From Acholoe squamosa (Eukaryota; Annelida; Polychaeta; Phyllodocida; Polynoidae), in assembly GCA_949317995.1 (NCBI GenBank), contig OX439040.1, positions 26,824,030-26,888,029 of the forward strand: 64,000 nt of DNA. The letters run 5' to 3'. The translations under genes were made by a program, and so were the position numbers. Below the pieces are notes generated by a model, which searched no databases, was not told the DNA's origin, and worked only from the letters and a program-made list of their open reading frames with translations. This document shows, in pieces, positions 40,427 through 50,620 of this stretch; within the stretch, counting starts at the first letter, position 1, and each line of letters begins with the position of its first letter.

Positions 40427-43085
40427 CCCACGCATATGGATTGGTGAGATGACAACCCCAGGACCGCCCCCCGAAACGACCCAGAACACCCCACCAAACC
40501 TGAAGTATACATCACGTAAAACTACAACCCCAAGAACAAACCGGCGCAACTACCAGAAACGGTTGCTCGGAAGGCGGGCGGAGGAAGCCGAACGGGAGGT
40601 GGTGAAACTGCGCACCCAGATTGCCAAGGCCACTCACACCCCCGGTGTTGCACACAGTGATAAGCGTGTTGCACCGGACGGCGAACTACCCCCGGCTGTA
40701 GCGCACATGGAGGAGGGTGTTGCACCGGACGACGAACTACCCCCGGCTGTAGCGCACATGGAGGAGCGCGTTGCAACCGACGGCGAACTACCCCACACTT
40801 CAGCTCAGCCAGTTGTCTGTGACGTTTTGCTGCAGGGCATCACACAGTTGGACAGCCGTGCCAAGATTAACCTCCTCCGCCAAGCACTGCCACTCGAAGT
40901 CCGTAAGGAAAATGCTAAGGACTTGGCAGGGATTATGGGGGTTGATAAACGCACTGTTGCCAAAGCCCCTGTGGACAAACCTAACAAGCGTTTGGTGGAC
41001 CAAGAGGCAAAGGTCAGGCGCGTGGTGGAGTTCTTGTCAGACCCAGAGAACTCCACCATGCTGGCAGGGAAAAAGGACTATAAGACAGTCAACGGCATTC
41101 AGCACCAAAAGAGGAATCTGCGGGACTTTGTGCATGTACTCGCAGACAAGTACAATGAAGCCAACCCTGACCTGACCATTGGCCGCACAACATTCTACAA
41201 AATCAGACAGGCACGGCCATGGTTTGTCATAATCGAAGACCAGCCCGTCAATGAGTGCCTGTGCGAAAAGCACCAGAACTTTGTGCTCAGGCTCCGAGCT
41301 GCTGGCATAAATGACTGTCCGGACGACCTTGTGACATCTACCACCTTAGAGCAGTTTACACACAGATTGAACACCGAGGTGCGCAAGGAGACCATCAAGT
41401 ACATGACGTGGATCCATCAGGCTGTTGTATATGGGAAGGACAACAAAACAGTGATGAAGCTCCGCCCACATGTTGTTGAGGCAGAGCCTAGAGCTGAATT
41501 CATCCAAAACCTCACAGATGATTTTGGCACCATGGCTGAACATGTGTCCCGTGCTCGTAACCAACACCGCGTCATGCGACAGCTGAGGGAGACCCTGTCT
41601 TCAGTGGAAGTTACGATCCAGATGGACTTTGCCGAAAACTGGCTCGTAACATACCCCGAGTCGCCACAGAGTGTGTACTACTCCAAGGAGCCGGTGACGC
41701 TACACCCTGCAGTCATCCACTATAGAGATGAACCCACTGGTACCACCAAACACCACTCTCTGGCGCTCTGTACTGACGACAGGAAACATGACACTGGTGC
41801 CATCCTGGCCTTTCTACAAGTCCTGGCAGTGTTCCTCCGTGAAAACCTGCCCGAGGTCAGGATGGTCCACTACGCATCGGACTCTCCCTCTAGCCAGTAC
41901 CGGAACATTTCAGTGTTCTCGTTGCTGGTACGCCACAAAGAGCTACTTGGCGGTCTCCAAGCGACTTGGACTTACTTTGAGGCGGGCCATGGTAAAGGTC
42001 CCTGTGACGGGGTCGGCGCTGCTGCAAAGCGTAATGCAGACAACCTCGTTGCCAGGAAACACCTTATCAGGAACGCAGCAGAGTTCGTCGACGAGGGAAA
42101 CCAACTCGACAGCCTTGTCCACTACGTCTGCGTTCCAGTTGTAGACATCGCTGCCGCCCGCCTTACCATGGTCTCAGCAAAAGCAGACAAGGCAGTGAAG
42201 GGCACCATGCAGGTCCATGCTGCTGTCCCTGCCGAAGCTGGAAAGTCACTCGCTGTCCGTGACACATCTTGCTTTGGTAGCTGCTGCTGGGACCATGAAA
42301 CCTGTGAGTCCAAACGTGGATGTCCGGGATGGGTGACACATCAACTCAAGTTCACCAAGAAGGACTCTCCCCCACCAAAGCAGACACGAGGCACACGGCG
42401 GAAAAACACCCGACCCGTCCGTGCTCCTACTACGGTGGACGTCGCGGATGTCACCACTCCTCCCCCACCAAAGCAGGTGGACCCTGACTACAATCCGGTC
42501 GCGTGTAACAAGCGCCCTAGGGACGGCTCTCCAATTGTGGCACGTAAGGGCACTCGAAGTGAACGCGTGCCTACTGCTGCCACAACCAACAAGGAGAATG
42601 TCCCTCCGTGCACAGCACGAAAGCGTGCCGCGGAGAATGCCGTCGCCGTCCCAATCAACAAGCGAGTGCGACCAGATCTACCAACGTCCCCTCCAGGATT
42701 TGACGACCCAAAGCCCGTGGCCATCGAACAAGCCCAGATTCTATGGCAGGAGGAGTACGACTATGGTGACTTTGTCGCCGTGCCCTTCCTGCATGAATCT
42801 ATTCCCAAGGAGGACACCTGGTACTTGGGGAAAGTGATATGTAGGCATGACGCCGGATATGAGGTCAGCATGATGGTGCGGCACGAGAAGGACGCTACTG
42901 CCTTCCATTGGCCGCGGGAGAAGAACGTCTGGTGTCTGGACAGTGATGACATCATGGGAAGGGTACAGTATACCCCAAAGAGGTTTGGCACCTCATCACG
43001 CACTGTCTCATACCAGATCGCAGGCCTCACCATCAAAATTGCCAACATGAAGCTAAAGAAGAAGCGCGACGATTTGACCTCCTAA
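40427..43085 (+). CDS. transposon-encoded protein, exon 4: candidate DDE transposase core and C-terminal barrel
   Basis: 885 codons plus TAA, without a stop or frameshift, after a CTATACCTTCCAG acceptor. Phase fits exon 3, so the fused product is about 1162 residues. Order: coiled coil rich in Arg/Glu (about 40540-40640); three near-identical acidic HMEEGVAPDDELPPAV-type repeats (about 40640-40800); a helix-turn-helix-like KDLAGIMGVDKRTVAK (about 40917-40965); a Cys box ECLCEKHQN (41252-41278); then the candidate catalytic core. Core motifs are MDFAENW (Asp at 41625), HYASDSPSSQYRN (Asp at 41880) and EAGHGKGPCDG (Glu at 41979), with 32 residues between the second Asp and the Glu. A CCWDHETC cluster, a Pro/Arg-rich spacer, and a C-terminal GDFVAV...WYLGKVI...FHWP...VWCLDSDDI domain resembling a Tudor/SH3-type barrel follow. 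I recognise the family only as widespread uncharacterised animal proteins. The transposase role is inferred from the element context and DDE-like motifs. Confidence 0.75.
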
Positions 43086-43190
43086 CCGGCTGTCATGCTT
43101 CATATCACATCATTCTCCCAGATCAGTTGTCTGTCGTTCACAAGTGTATTTTTATGATGCAGATGTTCTATGATTTCTGGAATTCTATCG

Positions 43191-45443
43191 AAAACCTCAC
43201 ATACGTAACGTTTTAGACATGTCATAGTAGAATGAACAATATGGTCCTGATTGATGTTGTATATTAATTCTCCTGTTTGCAATTATTAATAGAGATATGT
43301 GCCTTGTATAAAAAGAGTATTTGAGTTACCCTAGTCTGTATTTAGGTAGGACTGGACTCCCGCTCAATGTTGGAAGTGTTGCAAAATTTAGAGAATTTAT
43401 TTTCCGAGCAGTCATAATGACCCATAATACACTCAAAGTGTCTGGATATGGCTTTAAAATAGCAATTTAAATCATTCTGTACAAGATAAAGTGATGAAGG
43501 TGATCTGTGATGTTTATACGTACTGCTCAGGTGGACTTGGAAAGTTCTACCGAAAACCTCACGTCCGTAACGTTTTCGGGTGTTTTAGACATGTCATAGT
43601 AGAATGAACAATATGGTCCTGATTGATGTTGTATATTAATTCTCCTGTTTGCAATTATTAATAGAGATATGTGCCTTGTATAAAAAGAGTATTTGAGTTA
43701 CCCTAGTCTGTATTTAGGTAGGACTGGACTCCCGCTCAATGTTGGAAGTGTTGCAAAATTTAGAGAATTTATTTTCCGAGCAGTCATAATGACCCATAAT
43801 ACACTCAAAGTGTCTGGATATGGCTTTAAAATAGCAATTTAAATCATTCTGTACAAGATAAAGTGATGAAGGTGATCTGTGATGTTTATACGTACTGCTC
43901 AGGTGGACTTGGAAAGTTCTACCGAAAACCTCACGTCCGTAACGTTTTCGGGTGTTTTAGACATGTCATAGTAGAATGAACAATATGGTCCTGATTGATG
44001 TTGTATATTAATTCTCCTGTTTGCAATTATTAATAGAGATATGTGCCTTGTATAAAAAGAGTATTTGAGTTACCCTAGTCTGTATTTAGGTAGGACTGGA
44101 CTCCCGCTCAATGTTGGAAGTGTTGCAAAATTTAGAGAATTTATTTTCCGAGCAGTCATAATGACCCATAATACACTCAAAGTGTCTGGATATGGCTTTA
44201 AAATAGCAATTTAAATCATTCTGTACAAGATAAAGTGATGAAGGTGATCTGTGATGTTTATACGTACTGCTCAGGTGGACTTGGAAAGTTCTACCGAAAA
44301 CCTCACGTCCGTAACGTTTTCGGGTGTTTTAGACATGTCATAGTAGAATGAACAATATGGTCCTGATTGATGTTGTATATTAATTCTCCTGTTTGCAATT
44401 ATTAATAGAGATATGTGCCTTGTATAAAAAGAGTATTTGAGTTACCCTAGTCTGTATTTAGGTAGGACTGGACTCCCACTCAATGTTGGAAGTGTTGCAA
44501 AATTGAGAGAATTTATTTTCCGAGCAGTCATAATGACCCATAATACACTCAAAGTGTCTGGATATGGCTTTAAAATAGCAATTTAAATCATTCTGTACAA
44601 GATAAAGTGATGAAGGTGATCTGTGATGTTTATACGTACTGCTCAGGTGGACTTGGAAAGTTCTACCGAAAACCTCACGTCCGTAACGTTTTCGGGTGTT
44701 TTAGACATGTCATAGTAGAATGAACAATATGGTCCTGATTGATGTTGTATATTAATTCTCCTGTTTGCAATGATTAATAGAGATATGTGCCTTGTATAAA
44801 AAGAGTATTTGAGTTACCCTAGTCTGTATTTAGGTAGGACTGGACTCCCACTCAATGTTGGAAGTGTTGCAAAATTGGGAGAATTTTTTTTCCGAGCAGT
44901 CATAATGACCCATAATACACTCAAAGTGTCTGGATATGGCTTTAAAATAGCAATTTAAATCATTCTGTACAAGATAAAGTGATGAAGGTGATCTGTGATG
45001 TTTATACGTACTGCTCAGGTGGACTTGAAAAGTTCTACCGAAAACCTCACGTCCGTAACGTTTTCGGGTGTTTTAGACATGTCATAGTAGAATGAACAAT
45101 ATGGTCCTGATTGATGTTGTATATTAATTCTCCTGTTTGCAATGATTAATAGAGATATGTGCCTTGTATAAAAAGAGTATTTGAGTTACCCTAGTCTGTA
45201 TTTAGGTAGGACTGGACTCCCACTCAATGTTGGAAGTGTTGCAAAATTGGGAGAATTTTTTTTCCGAGCAGTCATAATGACCCATAATACACTCAAAGTG
45301 TCTGGATATGGCTTTAAAATAGCAATTTAAATCATTCTGTACAAGATAAAGTGATGAAGGTGATCTGTGATGTTTATACGTACTGCTCAGGTGGACTTGG
45401 AAAGTTCTACTGAAAACCTCACGTCCGTAACGTTTTTTCGGCA
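43191..45443. repeat. six 372-bp tandem repeats, each ending in a motif
   Basis: A lead motif at 43191-43214 is followed by units starting at 43211, 43583, 43955, 44327, 44699 and 45071 (exact 372-bp period) and ending near 45443. Units are almost identical; the last three share small changes (CCCACT, AAATTGGGAG). Each ends GAAAACCTCACGTCCGTAAC then GTTTTCGGG, all in the same (minus) orientation. They lie just 3' of the gene. Confidence 0.95.
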
Positions 45444-45981
45444 TTCGGAAGGGTCCACGCAAATTTGGACCATACCGGCCATATCGAATATTGTTGCAAA
45501 AGAGCAACATATCTTGAAAGTATGAACATTCTAGATGGTGGAGATTCATTTTCAGACAGATTTAGTCTTTTTTTAAGGTATGAGGGTAAAGATAAGAATA
45601 CTAATCTACATTTTAAAAAATTTCGATAATCTACAAAGTTGGCGATGAAGTGTGACAAAAGAAGTTATTGACTGAGGGATTTGATTTTCACTACACTTAA
45701 AGACATATATTGTACCATTATGGACATGAAATATGATGTAGATAGCATGATATTTAATAGCTTTAATGACTGTCTGAATAAAAACGTTACGTACGTGAGG
45801 TTAAAAATATATGGTTTTACGCTGCGGGCTATAAAAACTGACCCGTTTGGAGTTGGTGACTTGAATCAACCTTTCTAATAAGCCAAGATATAGGGCTATC
45901 AATAAATAAAAGTGGCATAAAGTAATATTGAGTTTTTGAATTTATTGGTTCGCAGGCTGGTGAACATCGCTCACTGAATTG
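45444..45981. other. right end of the DNA transposon
   Basis: AT-rich, with one more motif in plus orientation (AACGTTACGTACGTGAGGTT, about 45783-45802) and the terminal inverted repeat at 45964-45979. No coding evidence. Confidence 0.55.
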
Positions 45982-46606
45982 CACCATATATTATATTATG
46001 AGATAAACTCATTTATGCATAGTTAAATATTAGAAGTTACTTTTCGAAGTAATTGAACATAAATGTATAGGTGTAATAAAATATGGGCAAGTCCGAACCC
46101 ATCCTTTAAATAGTGATATGTAATAATAATGTGGTTAAAGATGGCCCACCAGTGTAGTGGGTTAATCTGTACAATAATGGTTAGACTTCAAGTGTCTTTT
46201 TATTCATATCACTGCTTGTCTGCAGATCCATTTGGCGAGTAGGTCGAACATGGCGGTGGCAAACCGCGTCACTGTTATGTTGTGCCCTGATGAAGATGGG
46301 AAGATGTAGATCATCTACGGCGATTTGAGGCTGCATCAGTCTGGTCATCAAGGCCGTTACTGCATCCGTATGGGTCTAAGTAAAGAACTCCAACTTAGAA
46401 AAGGAGTTATCTCTAAGTTGGATCCATGGCAAATCAGTTATTTATCTGAAGTTTCCATTGCACAGGCCTGATCAGAAAACAGACTTTCTGGTGTGGTACC
46501 AATTGGTTTCTCAGACCTAGCAGGTGAGGCAGTCAAAGCAGAGCTGGCTGCTTGTTTGTTTGTTTGTTTAGTTTTACATCCGGGGGCCATCGAGGAACTC
46601 AGACAT
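45982..46606 (-). other. Gypsy internal remnant right of the DNA transposon
   Basis: Contains an 11-bp stem hairpin (TCCAACTTAGA...TCTAAGTTGGA, about 46390-46422) and the micro-insertion at 46552-46610. No recognisable protein. Confidence 0.4.
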
Positions 46607-46610
46607 TCAA
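46552..46610 (-). mobile_element. 59-bp SINE-like micro-insertion, copy 2
   Basis: Flanked by GAGCTGGCTGC on both sides (46541-46551 and 46611-46621). Same sequence as 34462-34517 with about one substitution and one extra TTTG unit: on the plus strand (TTTG)n, TTAGTTTTACATCCGGGGGC, CATCGAGGAACTCAGACATT. Confidence 0.85.
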
Positions 46611-46621
46611 GAGCTGGCTGC

Positions 46622-47293
46622 AGCACTGGGTCCAGACCTGGGGTTCAGTGATATAGATGGTCTGTTCTTCGCTTGTTGTTTCATCAGCAATTTGAAGGCA
46701 GACTCAGGTGTGCCATCCCATTCGGAGAAAAGGCACCCGAAAGCCCCCATGAATTTGGCATCCATAAAGTCCATTTCTTCCCTTAGTTTTCTAAGTTTCA
46801 GATCACACATGCCTTTGGTATTGGCAGCTTCCCTCAAATTTCGATCTGTGGTCTGGCGATCCTCATCAACTTTAGCATATGCTTCGGTTGTGATCCGCTC
46901 AATCTCTCTTCGCTGTATTTCATGAAGGCATTCGAATACGCCTTCAGTCATACTGCGAAGATAAGTCACGCTCTGATTCAGGTGGCCTTCTTGCCAGGCT
47001 TCGAACACCTCCTTCTGAATGTTGATGGGCTGTTGGTATCGTTCTTTCATATACTCATCTGGATCCTTAACTTCTAGGTCAGTTGCTGTTTGAACCCTAT
47101 GGAGAATAGGTCGCCAATACATTCCGGCAGATGACGGTGGTGGTGTAGAAGAACTATCCCCACCACTAGCATAGTCGGAATGTGCAGAGCTCGTAGTCAC
47201 AGTACTCGGAGTCGGGCTGGCAAAAGCGACACCTGGCGTAACACCTACCCCACCTTGAATAGGCAGTGGTTGGTTCGGGTCTTTCATGGCCAC
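46622..47293 (-). CDS. Gypsy accessory frame D (unknown function)
   Basis: Minus-strand frame of about 225 codons from the ATG at 47291-47293. Its 3' end is displaced by the micro-insertion at 46552-46610. Pro/Gly/Ser-rich start, then a helical charged domain (WRPILHRVQTATDLEVKDPD, EIQRREIERITTEAYAKVDE, LKLRKLREEMDFMDAKF). I do not recognise the family. It is on the Gypsy coding strand between integrase and 3' LTR, where some LTR elements carry an extra gene. No signal peptide or membrane segment, so it is not envelope-like. Confidence 0.45.
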
Positions 47294-47521
47294 CTCCCTT
47301 CCAGGACCTTTGCAGTCGGTGATGGGTTCGAAGGTGGACCGGCTCCTTTGGTCTTCCCACCAGCTGTCAGTACCTGCGACTCCTTACCAGGGGTCGCAAC
47401 TGTCTGAAGGGCAGGAAAAATCATCTTTCCTCTTCTCACCTCTGACAACCTGTGCAGTAGTATGCACATTCTGACTTGCCTCAGTTGAGGTTACTGGCAT
47501 TTGAGATTGGTCTACCCGACC

Positions 47522-48502
47522 TCAAATCCAATCATCATAGGTATACTGGGTTCCTGACCGGAGCCAGGTCAGGAAGTCGCCAGCATTCGATTGTCGCATC
47601 AGAGGGGAGACTTGTTCCATACCGCGAGGACCAGTCTGGGACATGATCTCATCGAGGGATGGAGATCGTTTCCTCTCCGAAGTTACTGGTGGCGCAGGTG
47701 ACTGCAACTCGGATCTCGATCTTTTCTTTTCCTTATGGCGTGGATCAACCCCGGGGTGGGGCTTTACTTTGCCATGCTTATCCAGGGTATCCCTGTCCTT
47801 CCTCATAACCTTTACCTCCCAGTGGGTTTCAGGTGTCATGTCGAACCTGTGAGACTTCACATTTCTCGTAAAGTAGGCATTCTGTTTGCCTTCGGACACA
47901 TGACGGAAGTACTCAGTTGTAATGAGTAGTTCATTTCTTTCCTTCTGCTTCAGGTTGTACCATGCACTCATAAGGTTGGCATGCGGCTTATGGACTTTGG
48001 TCATGGCGTCTTCGGCCTTTAGTCCATGTTTCTTCACAATGTGCTCAGTTAGTCGTCCGCGACGGCGTGTGACATAACCACTGCACTTCTTGTTTTTGTT
48101 TCTCTCGTTGGTGCATCGGTATATTGGTCCGTGATGCATATGAGTCTCAACAAGATGTCGATAAGAGCGATCCTTAGAGGACCACTTCTTCTCAGTCTCA
48201 TGCATATTGACGCATACTTTGAAAGGACAAGTCTTTCGTCGGCTAGTATTGTTTGAAACTGCATATTCGAGCTTCGTCCTATGTTCATAACCATAGTAGG
48301 TTCTCGGTGTTTTTGAGGTGTCGCCCAAGCTCGCTACCCACACTCGGTAGAACTTCGAGGGTGTCGGATCGTCTATACTCGATCTCATCCGGTCCTCATC
48401 ATCACTTTCATCATGACGATTCCTGGCAGGTTGGATCGAATATGAATCACTATACCTCTCACAATGGCCAAAATACCTCGGAGTGAACATTTTAAAGTAC
48501 AA
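47522..48502 (-). CDS. Gypsy accessory frame C, Cys/His-rich (zinc-finger-like)
   Basis: 326 codons on the minus strand. The centre has CPFKVCVNMHETEKKW, then HLVETHMHHGPIYRC and CSGYVTRRRGRLTEHIVKKH, suggesting two C2H2-type zinc fingers. A basic tail (KEKKRSRSELQ) and a Ser/Pro-rich end follow. Probably nuclear or nucleic-acid-binding (inference). Homologues not recognised. The frame is open without breaks, although RT and integrase of the same element are damaged. Confidence 0.5.
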   Translation of the reverse strand: MYFKMFTPRYFGHCERYSDSYSIQPARNRHDESDDEDRMRSSIDDPTPSKFYRVWVASLGDTSKTPRTYYGYEHRTKLEYAVSNNTSRRKTCPFKVCVNMHETEKKWSSKDRSYRHLVETHMHHGPIYRCTNERNKNKKCSGYVTRRRGRLTEHIVKKHGLKAEDAMTKVHKPHANLMSAWYNLKQKERNELLITTEYFRHVSEGKQNAYFTRNVKSHRFDMTPETHWEVKVMRKDRDTLDKHGKVKPHPGVDPRHKEKKRSRSELQSPAPPVTSERKRSPSLDEIMSQTGPRGMEQVSPLMRQSNAGDFLTWLRSGTQYTYDDWI

Positions 48503-48681
48503 TCTGGTGTTGGACCAGATTTCCTTCTGTTTCCTGGTGGTAGCATCCTTGAGGGGTTCATCATTCCGATCAATGTTTTCGGTTCATTTCCTCAAGGGAC
48601 TTATCCTTGTCTCCATTCCCATTTGTGTCAGAGATTTCACCTTCCTCAGTCACCTCAAAGGCTGGAACTGGTGGGGGAGAC

Positions 48682-49149
48682 TTACCTTCTTCGGAGTCGT
48701 AGACTGGGTACCCCACACTCAGGTGAGGTCGGTTTCCCAGGTTTAGAACCTGATCGATTCCGGGATCGAGAAGACCTGGTGGATGCACCAGAGTCTTCAC
48801 TGTCGGAATCTTCTTTCACCTCTTTCTTCAAGAGTCTTTTCCTGTTTCGACGAGGTTTAATCCCTTCGAAACCTTCTTTTTGATCTTTCTCTTTTTTGAG
48901 CTTCTTGATGTTCTTTCTCAAGTCAGTTTTCTTTTTGAGGAGAACTTTTCTCTCCTTCTCCATCTCAGCCTGTCTCTTTTCGAGATCCTCAAGGGTTTCC
49001 TCGACAGAGTCAGGGCGAACGGCATCAGGGACTGCCTTGGCGTCTGCGTCTTCTGTCGTAGACTCTTTGACCATTCTGGTGTCCTCCTTCATCAGTTCTT
49101 CGTCCTCCAACAGTTTGTCTTTGGACTCTCGAACTGGCGAAATAGCCAC
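48682..49149 (-). CDS. Gypsy accessory frame B, coiled coil
   Basis: 155 codons, minus strand. Acidic start, then a strongly predicted coiled coil (ETLEDLEKRQAEMEKERKVL; LKKKTDLRKNIKKLKKEKDQ) and an RS-rich basic tail. Could be part of one protein with frame A or C joined by frameshifts; the breaks are not resolved. Function unknown. Confidence 0.4.
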   Translation of the reverse strand: MAISPVRESKDKLLEDEELMKEDTRMVKESTTEDADAKAVPDAVRPDSVEETLEDLEKRQAEMEKERKVLLKKKTDLRKNIKKLKKEKDQKEGFEGIKPRRNRKRLLKKEVKEDSDSEDSGASTRSSRSRNRSGSKPGKPTSPECGVPSLRLRRR

Positions 49150-49363
49150 ACAATACGCATAAGTGCGTTCCCGATCATAAATCCGAGGTTGAATCTGCCC
49201 CCAGCGGTAGATACTCGGCAGTCTTTCATCTACTGGAACCAGTTCATAGATGTGGTGTCTCGAGGGACATTCGAATTCGCTCGTCCTCAGCGATCTCGTC
49301 GACTACCTGAGTCAGTGCGTCAGATCCGCACATGGCCTCAACTAGACTGAAATAGTCACACCA

Positions 49364-49831
49364 TTATGTGTCTTTAGTGATGTCGTCAATTTGGTTGTCT
49401 CCAACGCCCTTGATTAGTCTCATTTGTAAATCCATGGAGATACAGTCTGGTGGCAGACCCTTACCTCCAAGCATCTGAGGAGAGATCCATCGGTCCTTAC
49501 CCAAAGCGGTACGGATGTACCCCTTCATTACATTGATCCATCCTCTCAGTGTTGTCTCTAGTCCTTGGACAGTGACTGGCACTTCGAGAATGGCGTCGGT
49601 CGATTTGGGGATAACTACCTCCACTCTGGAGTCAGCTCCTACGTTCAACAGAACTTCGGATAGGTGACTTGATCTTTCGGGAGGCGGTGGTGCTGGTGTA
49701 GAACCATCGGTTGTTATTGTCGGTTCGGCAATGACCTCCGAAGTGTCCATTGCCCCCTCGGAGTTGGTCGCTGGTACAGGGTGTCCCTTGGGTTCGGTGT
49801 TTAAGGTCGCCATAACCTGGCTCTGGGCCAT
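49364..49831 (-). CDS. Gypsy accessory frame A
   Basis: 155 codons, minus strand. Thr/Pro/Glu-rich start, then a possible folded part (VEVVIPKSTDAILEVPVTVQ, LRGWINVMKGYIRTALGKDR). Begins just downstream of the broken integrase. Family not recognised; it could equally be an N-terminal Gag-like protein left by rearrangement. Confidence 0.4.
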   Translation of the reverse strand: MAQSQVMATLNTEPKGHPVPATNSEGAMDTSEVIAEPTITTDGSTPAPPPPERSSHLSEVLLNVGADSRVEVVIPKSTDAILEVPVTVQGLETTLRGWINVMKGYIRTALGKDRWISPQMLGGKGLPPDCISMDLQMRLIKGVGDNQIDDITKDT

Positions 49832-49913
49832 TGTAGTAGCCCAAGAGCAGTCAGTCCTTTTCTACACCCTCCTTTCAATGGTATTCAATACACCGCCTCA
49901 CTCAAGAATTGGT

Positions 49914-50483
49914 TTAATCGCAGTCGAAACTCCCACCAAAGACCATCCCATCCGGAAACCAATTTCTTAGATGACAAGGGTTCATGAATTCGAATTCCCT
50001 TCCTTGGTCACTGTGGATCATTAGAGGTGCGCCTAGATGTAGGACCCATCCTCTGACAAATGCACTAGCACAAGTAGCGGCTTTGCGATTGGGTAGTGGG
50101 AATACACAAGTATATTTTGTGTAGTAGTCCGAAACTACCATCATGCAAGTGTTCCGAGGTGTGGGCTCCAGTCCACTTATAATGTCAATAGCTATTCGGG
50201 CTAATCTTACCCCGAACAGTTCTTGCATCAAGGGCATTTTACCCATACCGGGGCCGAGTTTGTTCTTACCAAATTCGGGGCATGTCATGGCCCATCTGGT
50301 AAGATTGCTACTCATTCCAGGCCAATAATAGTGTCTGGAGAGGCGTTCGAGTGACCTCTTCTTCCCGAAATGTCCACTTGTTTTGTGGCCATGACAGAAA
50401 TACATGATGTCACCTCTCATTGCCATAGGGATCACTATTTGCAAAATTTTATCCTTGGTAGGACAAGTCTTCCAACGGTCCAC
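49914..50483 (-). pseudogene. Gypsy integrase, 3'-truncated
   Basis: Minus strand. The zinc-binding region (HGHKTSGHFGKKRSLERLSR, HYYWPGM) is followed by TCPEFGKNK, where the usual second Cys of the CxxC pair is Phe. The catalytic core has the first Asp (RIAIDIISGL) and the second Asp (MIHSDQGREFEF). The sequence then diverges before the third catalytic residue and stops. Not an active integrase. The motif style (YYWPGM, SDQGREFE) is typical of Ty3/Gypsy pol. Confidence 0.88.
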
Positions 50484-50620
50484 TGAGCTAAAAACTTACG
50501 AGTTTCTCGATCTTCAATAGAGATGGCAGACCTTTCTGGCTTCTTACCATTCTTGAGGAGTAGAATTACTCGTTTTATTGCAGGGTCATTCTGTTGGAAC
50601 TGCTTGATGGTCTCCGGGGA

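Larger units (their letters stand above)
36643..45981 (+). mobile_element. 9.3-kb DNA transposon (unclassified) with about 20 internal palindromic motifs
   Basis: Ends: ATTCACTGAGCGATGT at 36645-36660 and, inverted, ATTCAGTGAGCGATGT (plus strand ACATCGCTCACTGAAT at 45964-45979), 15 of 16 matching. Between them lie an intact multi-exon gene (38614-43085) and about 20 copies of a motif with consensus GTTACGTACGTGAGGTTTT or its complement. Motif starts near 37029, 37211, 37383, 37587, 37753, 38113, 38278, 40192-40287 (five), 43191, 43552, 43924, 44296, 44668, 45040, 45412 and 45781. I noticed none outside the ends. No target duplication is evident, so the exact termini are provisional. It sits inside the Gypsy element and is its least decayed insertion. 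Confidence 0.65.

Noticed and set aside
40522..43048. Numerous open frames opposite or shifted within exon 4
   Set aside because: Overlap an 885-codon intact frame and carry no domain signal.
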